This document shows, piece after piece, positions 19,802-27,901 of a DNA stretch of 64,000 bases (position 1 is the first letter of the stretch; each line of letters opens with the position of its first letter). The notes beneath the pieces were generated by a model that saw only the letters and a list, made by a program, of their open reading frames with translations, searched no databases and was not told the DNA's origin. Location: positions 62,001 through 126,000 of the forward strand of contig CAWJBI010000031.1 in assembly GCA_963841065.1 (NCBI GenBank), read 5' to 3'. Source of the stretch: M0108 sp963841065 (GTDB lineage: Bacteria; Pseudomonadota; Gammaproteobacteria; Chromatiales; Chromatiaceae). A program made the translations under genes and the position numbers.

Positions 19802-20403
19802 TGGCGCCCGGCCCGGCCCCTGGGCTAACCGCGGTCCTCATCGCCGGCATCGACGAGGCTGGTCGCGGGCCCCTGGCCGGCCCCGTCACCGCCGCCGCCG
19901 TCATCCTCGATCCCGACCGGCCCATTCCGGGCCTGGATGACTCCAAGCGCCTGTCCCCCGCCCGGCGCGCCCTCCTGGAGCCAGAAATCCAGCAGTTTGC
20001 CCTGGCTTGGTGTGTGGCCAGCGCCAGCCCCGCAGAGATCGATACCCTCAACATCCTCCAGGCGACCCTGCTGGCCATGCAGCGGGCGGTCCAGGGTCTG
20101 GCGTTCCCGCCGGATCGGGCCCTGGTGGATGGCAACCGCTGCCCCGCGCTGAGTTGTCCCGTCGGGGCCATCGTGGGCGGCGATGCCAAGGTCGCCGCCA
20201 TCTCCGCCGCCTCCATCCTGGCCAAGGTCGCTCGGGACCGGGAAATGGCGCGGCTCGACCTTCTGTATCCGGGCTATGGACTGGCCCTGCACAAAGGCTA
20301 CCCGACGCCAGCCCATATCGCCGCCCTCCGGGCCCTGGGTCCCAGTCCCATCCATCGGCGCTCCTTTCGCCCCGTGCGCGAGGCCCTGGACCTGTTGGAC
20401 TGA
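19801..20403 (+). CDS. rnhB: Ribonuclease HII
   Basis: RNase HII removes single ribonucleotides and RNA primers from DNA. The catalytic motif GIDEAGRGPLAGPV gives Asp and Glu, ALVDGN the third acidic residue, and AAISAASILAKVARDREM the family helix; HKGYPTPAHIAAL is also typical. About 200 residues. It ends the co-directional cluster. In many gammaproteobacteria dnaE follows; here it does not, and the next gene is on the opposite strand. Confidence 0.96.
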   Translation: MAPGPAPGLTAVLIAGIDEAGRGPLAGPVTAAAVILDPDRPIPGLDDSKRLSPARRALLEPEIQQFALAWCVASASPAEIDTLNILQATLLAMQRAVQGLAFPPDRALVDGNRCPALSCPVGAIVGGDAKVAAISAASILAKVARDREMARLDLLYPGYGLALHKGYPTPAHIAALRALGPSPIHRRSFRPVREALDLLD

Positions 20404-20561
20404 AAGGGGCCGATGGGAAGGTCCGGGCGGCGAATTTCGCGGCTGAGCGGTGACTCGGAACTGTGACTCGGGCAGATGAACCCCTGGACCCGCATTGAAC
20501 AGCCGGCATGCCGAAGATACACCGGGAGCGACTGCATCGTTACTTAGGCGGCACTGGACCG

Positions 20562-21845
20562 TCAGGCCCCCGGCGCGCCGATCTGATCGGCGAGATCCTT
20601 GAGGGTCAGGCCGGCCAGGGCCTGGTGGCGGGCCTCGTCGAGGCGGACCTCGATGGCGGTGGTGGCGGGATCGACTGACTGGGGCGGGTCGGCGCCCAGG
20701 GTCTCCGGGTAGCCCCGGGCGAAGTCCAGCAGCCCGGTAAGGGCCAGGGTGTCGGGGGCGCGGCTCGGGACATAACGGCTAGGTTCCCCGGCGGTGCGCA
20801 CCAGGTAGCCGCCGGCCTCCAGCAACTCGAGCCTATTCCCGACGAGGGTGCTGGGCAGTCCCAGGGCCTGGGCCAGGCTGTCCCTGTCCCAGGGTGGCCC
20901 GCCCTGGTAATGGCGATGGGCCACCTGTCCCGCCACCGCCAGGGTCCAGCGCTCCTGGAGCTGGCAACTGGGTCGCGCCTCCCCGTCGGCCGTCGTCAGG
21001 TATTCCGGGTGCTGGAGGTAAAAGGCGAGGCTGGCGCCGGCCAGAAGGATGAGCCAGGCAATATGGACCCAGATCATGAAGAGGATGGGGATGGCGAAGC
21101 CGGAATAGATGGCGGTGAGGTGGGTGGAACCGGCCATGAAATAGCCGAAGCCCCAGCCCGTGAGCCGCCACAGGGCCGTCGCCGCCAGGGCTCCCACTAG
21201 GGCGGGGCGGAACTGGACGCGGGCCTGGGGTAGCGAGACGTAGATGAAGGTAAAGGCGGCGGCCAGTATCAGGTAAGGAAGCAGCCAGCCGAGGAGGGCC
21301 AGCAGCCCGGACCAGGGGGCGCTGGTCTGGATGGAACCGGCGAGACCCGTGGCCGATAGAAACAGCACCGGGGCGACCAGGATGACGGTCAGGTAATGGC
21401 TGAAGCGATTGGCCAGGGATCGCGGTCGGGCGACATGCCAAATATGGTTGAAGGCCTCCTCGGTCTTCTGGATCAGGGAGACCGAGGTGTAGATGAGGAG
21501 CACCAGTCCCAGGGTGCCCAGCACGGCGACCCGGGCGTTTTCGACGAATTGGATGAGCTGGGTGCCGATGATCTTGCCCGTCTCTCCCAGGGGTACCAGG
21601 GCCTCCAGGAGTAGGGGCTCCACCCGGTTATGGACGCCGAACCCCTTGAGGACGGAGAAGCTCACCGCCAGCAGGGGCACCAGGGAGAGGAGGGTGGTAT
21701 AGACCAGCCCCATGGCCCGCAGACTGAGCTGACCCTGGGTGAAGTCGCGCACCAGGGCCCGGGGGAGGGGCGGTAGTCGCAAGGCCAGGCGCGCGATGAA
21801 ATCCGTCTCCGCGTCAGGGCTGGCGAGGTCAAGAGGCTGGGTCAT
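20562..21845 (-). CDS. YihY/BrkB-family inner membrane protein
   Basis: A 427-residue protein with the YihY (formerly annotated RNase BN) signature. FTQGQLSLRAMGLVYTTLLSLVPLLAV marks the first membrane helix; about six helices end near residue 285, with AIYSGFAIPILFMIWVHIAWLI. After the membrane part a cytoplasmic domain of about 140 residues (GLPSTLVGNRLELLEAGGYLVR) resembles a winged helix. Function in the family is unsettled; the old tRNA-processing label is wrong. It is transcribed divergently from lolA. Confidence 0.9.
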   Translation of the reverse strand: MTQPLDLASPDAETDFIARLALRLPPLPRALVRDFTQGQLSLRAMGLVYTTLLSLVPLLAVSFSVLKGFGVHNRVEPLLLEALVPLGETGKIIGTQLIQFVENARVAVLGTLGLVLLIYTSVSLIQKTEEAFNHIWHVARPRSLANRFSHYLTVILVAPVLFLSATGLAGSIQTSAPWSGLLALLGWLLPYLILAAAFTFIYVSLPQARVQFRPALVGALAATALWRLTGWGFGYFMAGSTHLTAIYSGFAIPILFMIWVHIAWLILLAGASLAFYLQHPEYLTTADGEARPSCQLQERWTLAVAGQVAHRHYQGGPPWDRDSLAQALGLPSTLVGNRLELLEAGGYLVRTAGEPSRYVPSRAPDTLALTGLLDFARGYPETLGADPPQSVDPATTAIEVRLDEARHQALAGLTLKDLADQIGAPGA

Positions 21846-22020
21846 AGAGGCTGCTCCACAAGGCTAAGCCGCAAGAGGCCGCCACTCTATACCGATCGGG
21901 GGGTAAAGCGCTCGATTTTGGCCCGGCGGGGCTACAATAAGGGCCCCATCGGCACCACCTTTATCCCACCGACTTGTCCTTGGCGGTCATCGCCAGGCCT
22001 TTCCCGCCCTACCGGACCCC

Positions 22021-22719
22021 ATGAACGAAAGAACCATGCCCATGTCACGGACACCTTCCCGCTGTTACCCGGAGCGCCCCTCACGTCACCTGGGCCGGCT
22101 GCTGAAAGCGGTCCTGACCGCCAGCCTCCTGGCCCTGACCACGATCGCCCTGGCCGCGCCCAGCGGCGAGGCGCGCTTGAAGGACTATCTCAAGGGGTTG
22201 AACACCCTCACCTCCGAATTTCGCCAATACACCCTGAGCGCCGATGGCGGGCGCATGATCGAGTCCGAGGGTACCTTCTATCTCCAGCGGCCCGGTCGCT
22301 TCCGGTGGGAGTACCGGGCGCCGATGGAACAGGTCATCGTGGCCGATGGCGATCGGGTCTGGCTCCATGACATCGAGCTGGATCAGATCTCCCACCAGAG
22401 TCAATCCAGCGCCCTGGACGGCACCCCGGCCCAGTTGCTGGCATCCAACGAACCCATCGATCGCCATTTCGAAATTTTCACCTGGGACCCCGGCGATGGG
22501 CGTGACTGGGTGGAGCTGCAACCCAAGAAGGCGGATGGGCAGGTCACCCGCATCCGTATCGGCTTCATTGGCGAGGCCCTGGATACCCTGCTGATGGAGG
22601 ATAGCTTCGGCCAGATCACCCGCTTCAGCTTCCTGGACACCAAGCGCAACCCCAAGCTGGACCCCAAGCTCTTCAAACTGGACAGGCCCATCGGCGGAGA
22701 CTTTCTCGAGATCCAGTAG
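22021..22719 (+). CDS. lolA: Outer-membrane lipoprotein carrier protein LolA
   Basis: LolA ferries lipoproteins from LolCDE to LolB across the periplasm. A long n-region and hydrophobic core (LLKAVLTASLLALTTIALAAP) form the signal peptide. The mature protein has TLTSEFRQYTLSADGGRM, GTFYLQRPGRFRWEYRAP, VWLHDIELDQIS and ITRFSFLDTKRNPKLD, all typical. The first ATG (22021) is used; ATGs at 22036 and 22042 are equally possible. The stop touches the rarA start directly, so the two genes form an operon, as is common. Confidence 0.93.
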   Translation: MNERTMPMSRTPSRCYPERPSRHLGRLLKAVLTASLLALTTIALAAPSGEARLKDYLKGLNTLTSEFRQYTLSADGGRMIESEGTFYLQRPGRFRWEYRAPMEQVIVADGDRVWLHDIELDQISHQSQSSALDGTPAQLLASNEPIDRHFEIFTWDPGDGRDWVELQPKKADGQVTRIRIGFIGEALDTLLMEDSFGQITRFSFLDTKRNPKLDPKLFKLDRPIGGDFLEIQ

Positions 22720-24072
22720 ATGGCGGCCCCTTCCTCGGCAAGTCCGGCCACCCACGCCATGGCCCCCCTGGCGGAGCGCATGCGTCCCCGCGCGCTGGCG
22801 GAATTCCGTGGCCAGGCCCATCTGCTCGCCCCTGGGAAGCCCTTGCGCCGGGCGATCGAGATGGACCGGCCTCACTCCATGATCTTCTGGGGGCCGCCGG
22901 GCACGGGCAAGACGACCCTGGCGCGGCTGCTGGCGGGCTCTTCCGGTTGCCACTTCATGCGCCTCTCGGCGGTCCTCTCCGGGGTCAAGGACATTCGCGA
23001 GGCGGTGGCGGAGGCCCGGCGGGTGCGGGCCGCGGACGGGCGGGGCAGCATCCTCTTCATCGATGAGGTCCATCGCTTCAACAAGGCCCAACAGGATGCC
23101 TTCCTGCCCCATGTGGAGGAGGGGACCCTGGTCTTCATCGGCGCCACCACCGAGAATCCCTCCTTCGAACTCAACAATGCCCTCCTGTCCCGCGCCCGGG
23201 TCTATGTCCTCAAGGCCCTGGAGCTCGAGGACCTGGAAGGGGTCATGGATCAGGCCCTGGCGGATCGGGAGCGGGGCCTGGGGCAATTGGGGTTGACCCT
23301 GGCCCCCGAGCAGCGACGGGTGCTGGCGGAGGCGGCGGATGGCGATGCCCGCCGGGCACTCAATCTGCTGGAGTTGGCGGCGGACCTGAGCGAGGGCGGG
23401 GAGATTGGCGAAGGGGTGGTGACGGAGGTCATCGCCGGTCATGCGCGCCGGTTTGATAAGGGCGGCGATATCTTTTATGACCAGATCTCCGCCCTGCACA
23501 AGTCGGTGCGCGGCTCGGCCCCGGACGCGGCCCTCTATTGGCTGGCGCGCATGATCGACGGCGGTTGCGATCCCCTCTATATCGCCCGGCGGGTGGCGCG
23601 CATGGCCAGCGAGGACATTGGCAATGCCGATCCCCGGGCGCTGGAGTTGGCTCTAAACGCCTGGGATGTGCAGGAGCGTCTGGGCAGTCCCGAGGGGGAG
23701 CTGGCCATTGCCCAGGCGGTGGTTTATATGGCCTGCGCGGCGAAGAGCAATGCCGTCTATCTGGCCTGGAAGGCCGCCCAGGAGGATGCCCGCCAGTCCG
23801 GCTCCCTGGAGGTCCCCGTCCATTTGCGCAATGCCCCGACCCGGCTCATGAAGGAGCTGGGTTATGGTCATGACTATCGCTATGCCCATGATGAGCCGGA
23901 GGGCTATGCCGCCGGCGAGGTCTATTTCCCCGATGGTCTGCGGCCACGACGCTATTACGCACCGGTGGATCGTGGGTTGGAGATTCGCATCCGGGAGAAG
24001 CTGGTGCACTTGCGGGAGCTGGATAGGCTGGCGCGGGCGGGGTCTGGTGCTCCTGTCCGGGGGACGCCGTAA
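22720..24072 (+). CDS. rarA: Replication-associated recombination protein A (RarA/MgsA AAA+ ATPase)
   Basis: RarA is a clamp-loader-related ATPase acting at stalled forks. It shows RMRPRALAEFRGQAHLL, Walker A GPPGTGKTTLARLL, Walker B SILFIDEVHRFNK, sensor 1 GATTENPSFELNNALLSRARV and the family C-terminus LYWLARMIDGGCDPLYIARR and YGHDYRYAHDEPEGYA. 450 residues. Its last ten codons and stop lie inside the left arm and core of a palindromic repeat element, so the natural C-terminus (LDRLARAG) has been extended by repeat-encoded residues (SGAPVRGTP). Confidence 0.95.
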   Translation: MAAPSSASPATHAMAPLAERMRPRALAEFRGQAHLLAPGKPLRRAIEMDRPHSMIFWGPPGTGKTTLARLLAGSSGCHFMRLSAVLSGVKDIREAVAEARRVRAADGRGSILFIDEVHRFNKAQQDAFLPHVEEGTLVFIGATTENPSFELNNALLSRARVYVLKALELEDLEGVMDQALADRERGLGQLGLTLAPEQRRVLAEAADGDARRALNLLELAADLSEGGEIGEGVVTEVIAGHARRFDKGGDIFYDQISALHKSVRGSAPDAALYWLARMIDGGCDPLYIARRVARMASEDIGNADPRALELALNAWDVQERLGSPEGELAIAQAVVYMACAAKSNAVYLAWKAAQEDARQSGSLEVPVHLRNAPTRLMKELGYGHDYRYAHDEPEGYAAGEVYFPDGLRPRRYYAPVDRGLEIRIREKLVHLRELDRLARAGSGAPVRGTP

Positions 24073-24143
24073 ATCCATCCCTGGAGGCCCGGGCATGGCA
24101 TCCCTGCCATGCACGCCCCCGGACAGGAGCACCAGACCCCGCC
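24036..24143. repeat. Palindromic dispersed repeat element, copy 1 (three-stem structure)
   Basis: Perfect 28-base inverted arms (24036-24063 and 24116-24143) enclose a 52-base core. The core contains two small hairpins, each closed over the same TCCC loop: TCCA/TGGA around 24078-24081 and GCATGGCA/TGCCATGC around 24101-24104. A second copy with the same layout and core length lies at 38204-38319, but its stems have different sequence. The arms next to the core end in GGGGG and CCCCC in both. It overlaps the end of rarA and could also act as a transcription terminator. I cannot name a described family. Confidence 0.85.
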
Positions 24144-24383
24144 AATGAGGATCTGGCGGCTAGGTACCCCGGGAGTAACGGCTGCCCGGCCTTGGCAAGG
24201 GCCGCGATCACTGGGGGTGTTTTGCTGGGTTTAGGAAATATTTTTCGATCGTAACATATTGATGCGGCGTCATTAATGCCAAAACCGTCGTTTTTGGTCG
24301 TAATTGATGTGTGGACGACAGGACGGTTTAGCATAGCAACCGGGCTCGGGCTCGGCGTTAGGCTTGCCTGCCTTACCTTGTCC

Positions 24384-25118
24384 TTGAGCCAACTAAAACC
24401 AAGGAAAATAATAACTGGAAGTCTTCTGACCGTGGACCCATTCCCTAGCCTTCTGGCTATCCTGCTCCTGTGTGTCACCCTTTTCCTCAATGTGTCAGTG
24501 CCAGCAGCGCGGCCGTGTGTCTGCGTCCACAGCGTCGAGTCCTTGCAGAACACCCTCACGACCGCCGCCGCCAACGCCCAGGACGACGAGGTCCGGATCA
24601 TCCAGGGCACCTATGTGGGTAACTTCTTTTATGCCAGCACCCAGGCCAACCGGTTGAGTGTGCTGGGGGGTACACGGTGGGTTGCGCCGGTCGCACACTC
24701 GATCCGGCCAATACCCTCCTGGATGGGAATCAGACCAATACCGTACTGGCGCTTTCGGCGCCGGATGTGGCCGCTGAGTTCCTGGTGGAAGGGCTGACCT
24801 TGCGCAAGGGGCAGCCCACGTCTGTCAACGGAGGGGGCCTCTATGCGCGAGTCGGTAACGACGGCGCAGTGACGGTCAACCGCAATCGCATCGAAAATAA
24901 TACGGTCATCGGCGACGGCGGCGGTGCCGCTATCTCCGCTACCACCGTCATCCTCGCCCACAGTTGCCACCGTCCTGACCCAGGGCCTGGGCTCGGATGT
25001 CTCGACTGCCAGCGAATCATCGCGACTATGGGTTATTATCGACGGTCTCCAGTGCCTACCAAAGCTCACAGGGAAGTTCAAGTTTGGCGATGAGGTGCTG
25101 GTCGAGTACGCCCAGTAA
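24384..25118 (+). pseudogene. Decayed secreted beta-helix (pectin-lyase-like) protein gene
   Basis: The first part encodes a probable signal peptide (PSLLAILLLCVTLFLNVSV) and ESLQNTLTTAAANAQDDEVRI with IIQGTYVGNFFY, as at the start of secreted right-handed beta-helix proteins. The frame changes near 24665 (SVLGG continuing YTVGCAGRTLDPANTLLDGN). It then continues with LTLRKGQPTSVNGGGLYARV and VTVNRNRIENNTVIGDGGG, the Asn-ladder style of such helices. It changes again near 24940 and stops at 25118, long before the several hundred residues such proteins have. No clear start codon. The 250 bases just upstream are distinctly AT-richer than the neighbours. I read it as a remnant of a laterally acquired gene. 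Confidence 0.6.
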
Positions 25119-25164
25119 TTGGCTATCGGTCTTGTGACTCCGAAGAAGTAACCCCCAGAACACC

Positions 25165-26427
25165 ATGGATCCCAGTCAGGCTCATTCACCCAACCCCCAC
25201 CAGGAACTGCCCCTGACCCTTGTTCTGCGGGTATTTTTACCCTTCGCCGCAGGCTATTTCCTGTCCTATCTGTACCGAACCATCAACGCGGTGCTGGCCC
25301 CGGAGTTGGAGTCCGCCCTGGGACTCGATGCCGCCGCCCTAGGGCTGCTCACCAGTGTCTACTTTTTGACCTTCGCGGCCTTTCAGTTGCCCCTAGGCAT
25401 CCTGCTCGACCGGTTCAGCCCTCATAAGGTGGAAAGCCTGCTGCTGGTGTTGGCTGCCGCCGGTGCCCTGCTGTTCGCCATCAGCGATAGCCTGGGGGAC
25501 CTGGTATTCGGGCGGGCGCTGATCGGCCTGGGGGTGTCGGCCTGCCTGATGGCCAGCCTGAAAACCTTCGTCTTGTGGTTTCCACCCCAACGCCTGCCTG
25601 CGGTGAACGGCTGGGTGCTGGCGGCTGGCGGTTTGGGTGCCCTGACCGCGACCACGCCGGTGGAGTGGGCCATGGACCTTACCTCCTGGCGGGGGGTCTT
25701 CGCCGGCCTGGCGGTTTTGACCCTGCTGGCGGCGGCGGTGCTGTTCCGGGTGGTTCCGGACAAGCCCGCATCGGCTCATGCGGGGGACTGGCGGGTTCAG
25801 TGGCGCGGTATCGTGGCGATATACACCAGCCGGGTATTCTGGCGTCTGGCCCCCATCAGCCTGCTGGTGATGAGTACCCACATGGCGATTCAGGGTCTCT
25901 GGGCGGGGCCCTGGCTAAGGGATGTGGCGGGTCTCGACCGGATGGCGGTGGCGGATCACCTCTTCTGGGTCGCGGCGGGCATGGTGGCCGGTTTTTTGTC
26001 GATCGGCACCCTGGCCTATCGTCTCAGCCGTCTGGGGATTCCACCGGTGGCGGTCTCGATCGGCGGCGTGGTCATTTTCCTCGCGCTGCAGTTGATCCTG
26101 GCCCTGGGCTATACCGGCGCTACCCTGCTGATCTGGCTGGGCTTTGGCTTCTTTGGCACCTCCGCTAACCTCAGCTATGCCGTCCTGTCGCAGACCTTTC
26201 CGCGGGAATTGGCCGGGCGGGTGAACACGGCCCTGAACCTGCTGGTCTTCGTGGGCGCCTTCGTCATGCAGTGGGGCCTGGGCGCCGTGATTGGACTCTG
26301 GCCGGCCACCTCCGGGGGCTATGCCCCCCATGGCTACGGCGTGGCCTTCGGCCTGGTCCTGGTGCTGCAGCTTGCCGCCTTGGGTTGGTATGGGTTCGCG
26401 GGCCTGGGGCGCAAACCCAAGGCCTGA
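25165..26427 (+). CDS. MFS transporter
   Basis: A 420-residue, twelve-helix major facilitator protein. YFLSYLYRTINAVLAPELE and VYFLTFAAFQLPLGILLDRFSPHKVE are the first helices and the loop 2-3 motif (G-x-x-x-D-R-F). FGRALIGLGVSACLMASLK follows, and the second half begins after a polar loop near residue 210 (DKPASAHAGDWRVQWRG). SQTFPRELAGRVNTALNLLVF is typical of the C-terminal half. Substrate unknown. It converges with the amidohydrolase gene and is separated from it by a strong hairpin. Confidence 0.88.
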   Translation: MDPSQAHSPNPHQELPLTLVLRVFLPFAAGYFLSYLYRTINAVLAPELESALGLDAAALGLLTSVYFLTFAAFQLPLGILLDRFSPHKVESLLLVLAAAGALLFAISDSLGDLVFGRALIGLGVSACLMASLKTFVLWFPPQRLPAVNGWVLAAGGLGALTATTPVEWAMDLTSWRGVFAGLAVLTLLAAAVLFRVVPDKPASAHAGDWRVQWRGIVAIYTSRVFWRLAPISLLVMSTHMAIQGLWAGPWLRDVAGLDRMAVADHLFWVAAGMVAGFLSIGTLAYRLSRLGIPPVAVSIGGVVIFLALQLILALGYTGATLLIWLGFGFFGTSANLSYAVLSQTFPRELAGRVNTALNLLVFVGAFVMQWGLGAVIGLWPATSGGYAPHGYGVAFGLVLVLQLAALGWYGFAGLGRKPKA

Positions 26428-26463
26428 CGGGAACCGGCCCGGCGGATTTTGTGACGCCCCATT

Positions 26464-26508
26464 AAGGCGTGGCGCCTACGCCACGCCTTCGAGCCCTTTG
26501 TCAGGGCT
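26464..26508. terminator. Hairpins between convergent genes, likely bidirectional terminator
   Basis: An 11-base perfect stem AAGGCGTGGCG/CGCCACGCCTT with loop CCTA spans 26464-26489, followed by a second stem AGCCCT/AGGGCT at 26492-26508. They sit where the MFS gene (plus) and the amidohydrolase gene (minus) converge. Neither side has a long T-run, so it may stop transcription weakly or only stabilise 3' ends. Confidence 0.55.
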
Positions 26509-27862
26509 GTCGGCACCTGGGCGGTTCAGTTAGGCGGGGGTTGTCCAGGGAGTGACGGATCCGCTCCGCGATTTGACATACCTTCGCCATGATCGCTTCT
26601 TCATTCAGGGTGAGGAGACGGCGATCCTTCATCACCAACCTCCCGTTAATGAAGACGTTTTTCACGTCAGCGCCGTTTGCGGCGTAAACCAGGTGTGAAT
26701 AGGGATTGTAGAGGGGGGTCAGATGCGGGCTCTGGAGATCAATCATGATGAGATCCGCCTTCAGGCCTGGCTGTAAAGAACCCGTCAGTTGATCCATGCC
26801 GAGGACGCGGGCGCCCTCGCGGGTGGCCATGGCGACCACGGTCGGGGCCGGCATGAGCGTCGGATCGGAATGGACGACCTTTTCGAGCTTGGCGGCGGTA
26901 TTCATCTCCCGAAACATATCCAGGCTGTTGTTACTGGCACAGCCATCCGTCCCCAGTCCGACCCCAATACCCGCCTTGAGCATGCGGGAAACCGGGGCGC
27001 ACCCCGAGGCCAGCTTCATATTGCTTTGGGGGTTATAGACCACCTTGCAGCCCTGATCGCCGAAGATGCGCAGGTCCTCGTCATCCAGATAGACGCCATG
27101 AAAGGCAATGAAGCGCTCGTTGAGGCAGCCGAGTTCCTGGAGATAGGGCACGGCCCCTTGTCCCAGCTGGTCATGGAGATGGCGCTTTTCCGCGGCATTT
27201 TCGAGGAGATGCAGGGCGAGGGGCACCTCGAACTCATCGGCTAGGTTCCTGGCCTCGACCAGCAGGGGCCGGGAGCAGGTATAGAGGGCATGGGGTTCCA
27301 CGGCGATGCGGATCAGGGGATCGCCGGCCCAGCGCTCCAGGAGCCCGCGCGTGTAGGCCAGCCCCTCCTGGGGTGTCTGGTAATTGGGCGAGGGGAAATC
27401 GAACAGCACCTCCCCCAAGAGGCAGCGCATCCCGGCCTCTTGGGCGGCCCTCGCCGTCTCCTCCTCGAAGATATACATGTCGCAGAAGCTGGTCGTGCCC
27501 GACTTGATCATCTCCGCGCAGGCCAGCAGGCTCCCCCAGTAAGCCAGTTCCGGGTCCACGTTCCTGGCCTCGGCGGGGAAGATGTAATGGTTCAGCCAGT
27601 CCATCAGATTCATGTCATCGGCGATGCCCCGGAAGCAGGTCATGGCCGCATGGGTATGGCTGTTGATCAGGCCGGGCATGATGAGGGTCTTGGTGCCGTC
27701 GATGATGTTCTGGCTGGTGAATCGCCCCCGCAATTCGTCTTGGGTTCCCAGGGCGACCAGGGTGTCACCCGCGATCGCCAGGGCGCCATCATCGATCCGG
27801 GTCATGTGATCATCGAGGCACAGGATCGTCCCCCCCAGGATCAGGGTGTCAACTTCAGTCAT
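26501..27862 (-). CDS. Amidohydrolase, probable 5-methylthioadenosine/S-adenosylhomocysteine deaminase (paralogue 1)
   Basis: A 453-residue TRZ/ATZ-type amidohydrolase. The metal ligands are visible: GLINSHTHAAMTCFRGIADD (HxH), HALYTCS, HLLENAAEKRHL (His plus catalytic Glu, reading HLLE where most relatives have HxHE), FHGVYLDDEDL and GTDGCASNN (Asp). Its neighbour at 27902 is a diverged paralogue and mtnA lies beyond, so deamination of methylthioadenosine to methylthioinosine in methionine salvage is the likely job. Other adenosine-derived or guanine-type substrates are possible. Confidence 0.85.
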   Translation of the reverse strand: MTEVDTLILGGTILCLDDHMTRIDDGALAIAGDTLVALGTQDELRGRFTSQNIIDGTKTLIMPGLINSHTHAAMTCFRGIADDMNLMDWLNHYIFPAEARNVDPELAYWGSLLACAEMIKSGTTSFCDMYIFEEETARAAQEAGMRCLLGEVLFDFPSPNYQTPQEGLAYTRGLLERWAGDPLIRIAVEPHALYTCSRPLLVEARNLADEFEVPLALHLLENAAEKRHLHDQLGQGAVPYLQELGCLNERFIAFHGVYLDDEDLRIFGDQGCKVVYNPQSNMKLASGCAPVSRMLKAGIGVGLGTDGCASNNSLDMFREMNTAAKLEKVVHSDPTLMPAPTVVAMATREGARVLGMDQLTGSLQPGLKADLIMIDLQSPHLTPLYNPYSHLVYAANGADVKNVFINGRLVMKDRRLLTLNEEAIMAKVCQIAERIRHSLDNPRLTEPPRCRQP

Positions 27863-27901
27863 ATCAGGGCCTAGAAAAGGGGGAAAGGGGGTGGCATGGA
27901 T

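Noticed and set aside
22081..23499. A 472-residue minus-strand open frame across lolA and rarA
   Set aside because: It spans two identified genes and has only compositionally biased residues.
24036..24143. CRISPR repeat or integron attC site as an explanation for the palindromic elements
   Set aside because: No repeat-spacer array is present, only one element per site, no cas or integrase genes, and no attC core sites were recognised.
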